Assembly: GCF_029888045.1 (NCBI RefSeq)
Contig: NZ_JARXRN010000029.1
Location: forward strand, 147,372 to 211,371
Direction: 5' to 3'
DNA: 64,000 nt
DNA from: Luteimonas rhizosphaericola
GTDB lineage: Bacteria; Pseudomonadota; Gammaproteobacteria; Xanthomonadales; Xanthomonadaceae
The translations under genes and the position numbers were made by a program. The notes below the pieces were generated by a model. That model was not told the DNA's origin and made no database searches. It saw nothing but the letters and a program-made list of their open reading frames with translations. Positions 63,977 to 64,000 of the stretch are shown here, piece by piece (position 1 is the stretch's first letter; each line of letters starts with the position of its first letter).

Positions 63977-64000
63977 TGTCGCGGCCCGCGCGCGCCGGCC

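Overview
The window is high-GC bacterial chromosome that looks like a member of the Xanthomonadaceae/Lysobacteraceae (Lysobacter, Luteimonas or Xanthomonas type). Pointers to this family are an AhpC with the FNCPTE active site, a 566-residue bacterial O-GlcNAc-transferase homologue close in size to the Xanthomonas campestris protein, tandem DUF1631 genes, a three-gene pnt transhydrogenase, and the gammaproteobacterial order hemA-prfA / TPR-lolB-ispE-tRNA-Gln-prs-rplY-pth-ychF. The assignment rests on gene content recalled from memory, not on a search.

Layout. 1-6.6 kb: 5' part of ahpC, a structured intergenic region that may encode a small RNA, prmC, proline iminopeptidase, then a minus-strand run (nitroreductase, xni, a Nudix hydrolase, an N-formylglutamate-amidohydrolase-like protein, a transglutaminase-like protein). 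6.6-11.2 kb: two adjacent DUF1631 paralogues. 11.3-15.9 kb: proton-translocating transhydrogenase pntAA / pntAB-pntB, split by an opposite-strand sigma factor / membrane protein / DUF3106 cassette. 16-22.7 kb: sufT and an extracellular protease locus: an S8 subtilase, an S1 lysyl-endopeptidase-like protease with the same C-terminal tail, and a small lipoprotein resembling only the subtilase propeptide. 22.7-33.2 kb: mixed metabolic genes and the minus-strand hemA-prfA-GNAT-OGT-moaB-ppk2 run. 33.3-40.7 kb: housekeeping genes on the plus strand. 40.8-64 kb: tRNA-Tyr/Gly/Thr-tuf, tRNA-Trp, secE-nusG, rplKA, rplJL, rpoBC, rpsL-rpsG-fusA-tuf.

The most important observation is at the end. After fusA the second tuf gene is not followed by rpsJ, as expected for the str/S10 region. 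Instead tuf, tRNA-Trp, secE, nusG, rplK, rplA, rplJ and rplL appear again as a copy of 41240-46433 at an offset of 17,567 bp. The only difference I found is one synonymous base in tuf codon 17 (41290 G, 58857 T). The repeat begins exactly at the tuf start codon and runs off the window end. It is either a genuine tuf x tuf tandem duplication of an RNA polymerase/ribosomal protein segment, or a misassembly across the near-identical tuf genes; sequence alone cannot decide.

Other points worth attention are the orphan propeptide lipoprotein, the protease tail shared between two catalytic folds, the LolB with a long C-terminal extension, the split pnt operon, promoter-hairpin-gene leaders before rplK and rpsL, and palindromic repeats in the intergenic gaps.
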